Source: Aradus depressus (taxonomy: Eukaryota; Arthropoda; Insecta; Hemiptera; Aradidae). Taken from it: a DNA stretch of 64,000 nucleotides. A program made the position numbers and the translations under genes. Within the stretch, counting starts at the first letter, position 1, and each line of letters starts with the position of its first letter. The stretch lies in NCBI GenBank assembly GCA_963662175.1, contig OY759222.1:4756713-4820712 (forward strand), read 5' to 3'. The notes beneath the pieces are model-generated. The model ran no database searches, had not been told where the DNA came from, and was given only the letters and a program-made list of their open reading frames with translations. Positions 46,601 through 49,121 of the stretch are shown in pieces.

Positions 46601-49090
46601 TGTTGACACTTACTTGATTGATGCCACACTATGGAATATATAAATATTAGATTCAATCTTCTCACTCATAAGTCAACCCCTAACGTTAAATTCCCATTCA
46701 ATTTTTAATTTTGCACAAATATGAGGGGTGTATGATTTCAAGAGGCCATAATGTATTTTGTGCATGGTGCATATCGTATATGCATCCACATTAAATTGGC
46801 TCTGATGCATTTGTAAATTAAATATAAACGATAAACCGTCCGGCTTCAATTAAACAGTAGAACCTTGCTAACTCGAAAATTTGGATAATTCGAGAAATAT
46901 ACAGAACTTAACTCGAAATAGTTGCGAGGCCTTCGCGCGCTTTATTTTTATAAATCGAATTTAGAGAAACTCGATCTTAGTTAGTTTTTGTGACTCGTGC
47001 TATAACCTATGAGGTCATATCTACCGAGCGATTTTTCGTCGCTCTGGTGAACATGACGTACAATGTTCTAAATGTTTCCTACCCAGGTTTAGTTATCTAG
47101 AATAGGGTGTCTATTCATGGGACCATCCGAAGGACGAAGTGCTCAATGTTATTCTTTTCAGCCTCAGGCTATCTTTGAGTTATCGGCGTCCTTGGATAAA
47201 AAACATTTAATACAAAAATAATCAGAGGGCAGAGGTAGCTCAGTGGTATACGTGCTTGACTTCAGAACTCAAGATCGTGGGTTCGAAATCCGGTCGAGGT
47301 GGGAGGTAAAATAAACTTAAGCACGCCATCCTTCGGATGGGAAGTTAAGCGATGGTCCGAGCCTGTACGACGTCAGGTACTCGTTAAAGACCCCTACCCT
47401 AGGTGAATAAAAATTTAGGGTAGGCAAAATTTAGGACTCCCACAGTAGAGTCGGGCTCATGTCCACCAGAGTGACGAAAGAACGCTCTGGTAGTAGGCGA
47501 TATGACCTCGTAGTTTAGTAGGCATGAGTCATAATAACTAACTAAACATAATCACGTGGACATTTTGTTATATGAGCACACATTTAAACAAGAAAAAAAC
47601 ATATGTACATAATAAAAAGGTCGTCGGTGAATCACCGGCTGTGTACTTCCCCAGCTCGAATTAATCAATTATGTTTTCGCTCTCCCTCTAAAGTCAATGG
47701 ACCGTTAGAACTAAAACTCAATATTTGACTTATATATTGCTTTCTGAATATTACATTTTGAGTCGATACATTTATTACATCGGCAGTTATTACGATTGTT
47801 AACTTGAGCCTAAGGTGAGAAAGGGGATCGTTCTGCCATGGAACAAACCCACTGTATGATGTTACTCTCAAAAAAAAAAAATAAAAAACTGTAGAGATCT
47901 AATCCTTTAGGCCGAGTTTTGAATATATATTTTTTGACACATTAGCTGCCAAATAAACAAGAAAAATACATAATCTTAACAAATATTTTGGGGGCCATGG
48001 TGGCCGTGCGGGCTAGAGCGTAGGGCTTTGGTCGCATGGTCTCACCATGGTTTGCGGGTTCGAATCCCGTCCGGGAGTGAGTTTTATTTCGTAGATAGAA
48101 CTCCCTCCCGGGGCCATGGATGTCTTAAATAATTATACATAACACATTGACATGGCTAATATGCACCGTTCATAAAGCCAAAAGAAAAAAAAACAAAAAA
48201 AAAAAACAAATATTTTACTGGGTCAGCTGTTTAAATAAAATTAATCGTTCGGAAATGTATACAGTGAATAACCGTGATCACATAATTTCCCACAATAACT
48301 GAACGAAATTGTATCTCTCATATGATTAAAAATGTACATATGTTTTAACTATATAGACTCTGAAACTAAAAAAAAATAGGTTAAGTCAAATGTCAAAAAT
48401 GTTTTAAAAATTCCTTCTTGAAAACATAATTGAAATTATAATGACATTTTTTTACAAATTTTTCTATTTATGTTTGGAAATTTAATGGCGGCTGACCAAG
48501 ATGAAGAAGAGACGGTCCCTCCTCAGAACTGTCTTGAGCAGATGTTCATGCAACTGACCGGGGATGCAATCTTACTCGACTATCTGGTACGTGCCTTCGC
48601 CTTTTACAATCGACGACGAAGACGACCAACGACCCAACCGAAGGATGTACTCCGGAGAAAGAGAGGTGTCACTAAGAAGAGGGACACTTCCAGACACAAG
48701 AGGAAACGACTATGACAAGAATAATTGGGATATAAAGTTATGTGAAAGTTCAACATATTGTACATAAATATACTGTTTGTATATCATGTATAGTCTACTG
48801 TTTGCCTTTCATGTATAGTAGTCAATTAATGTTTACTTCCCTTCTATAATATTCTTTCATTTATTTTTGAGTTCAAGATATATTTAATACACAGACGTTT
48901 TGTGAGTAGGTATACCCCTACTGTCAGTTTCTCATTAATTTGTTACTTTCCCATCTATAAGAAGTATATAGGGGAAGTTGAGTAATCAGAAATTCAAAGT
49001 TTTCTTTTAATCGGATTTTCATGTTTTTCGACACCCTGATTCCAAAAATGAAAAAAAAAAAAAAACTATCTGGCTATGTAGTTTCTCTGA

Positions 49091-49121
<31 letters not shown>

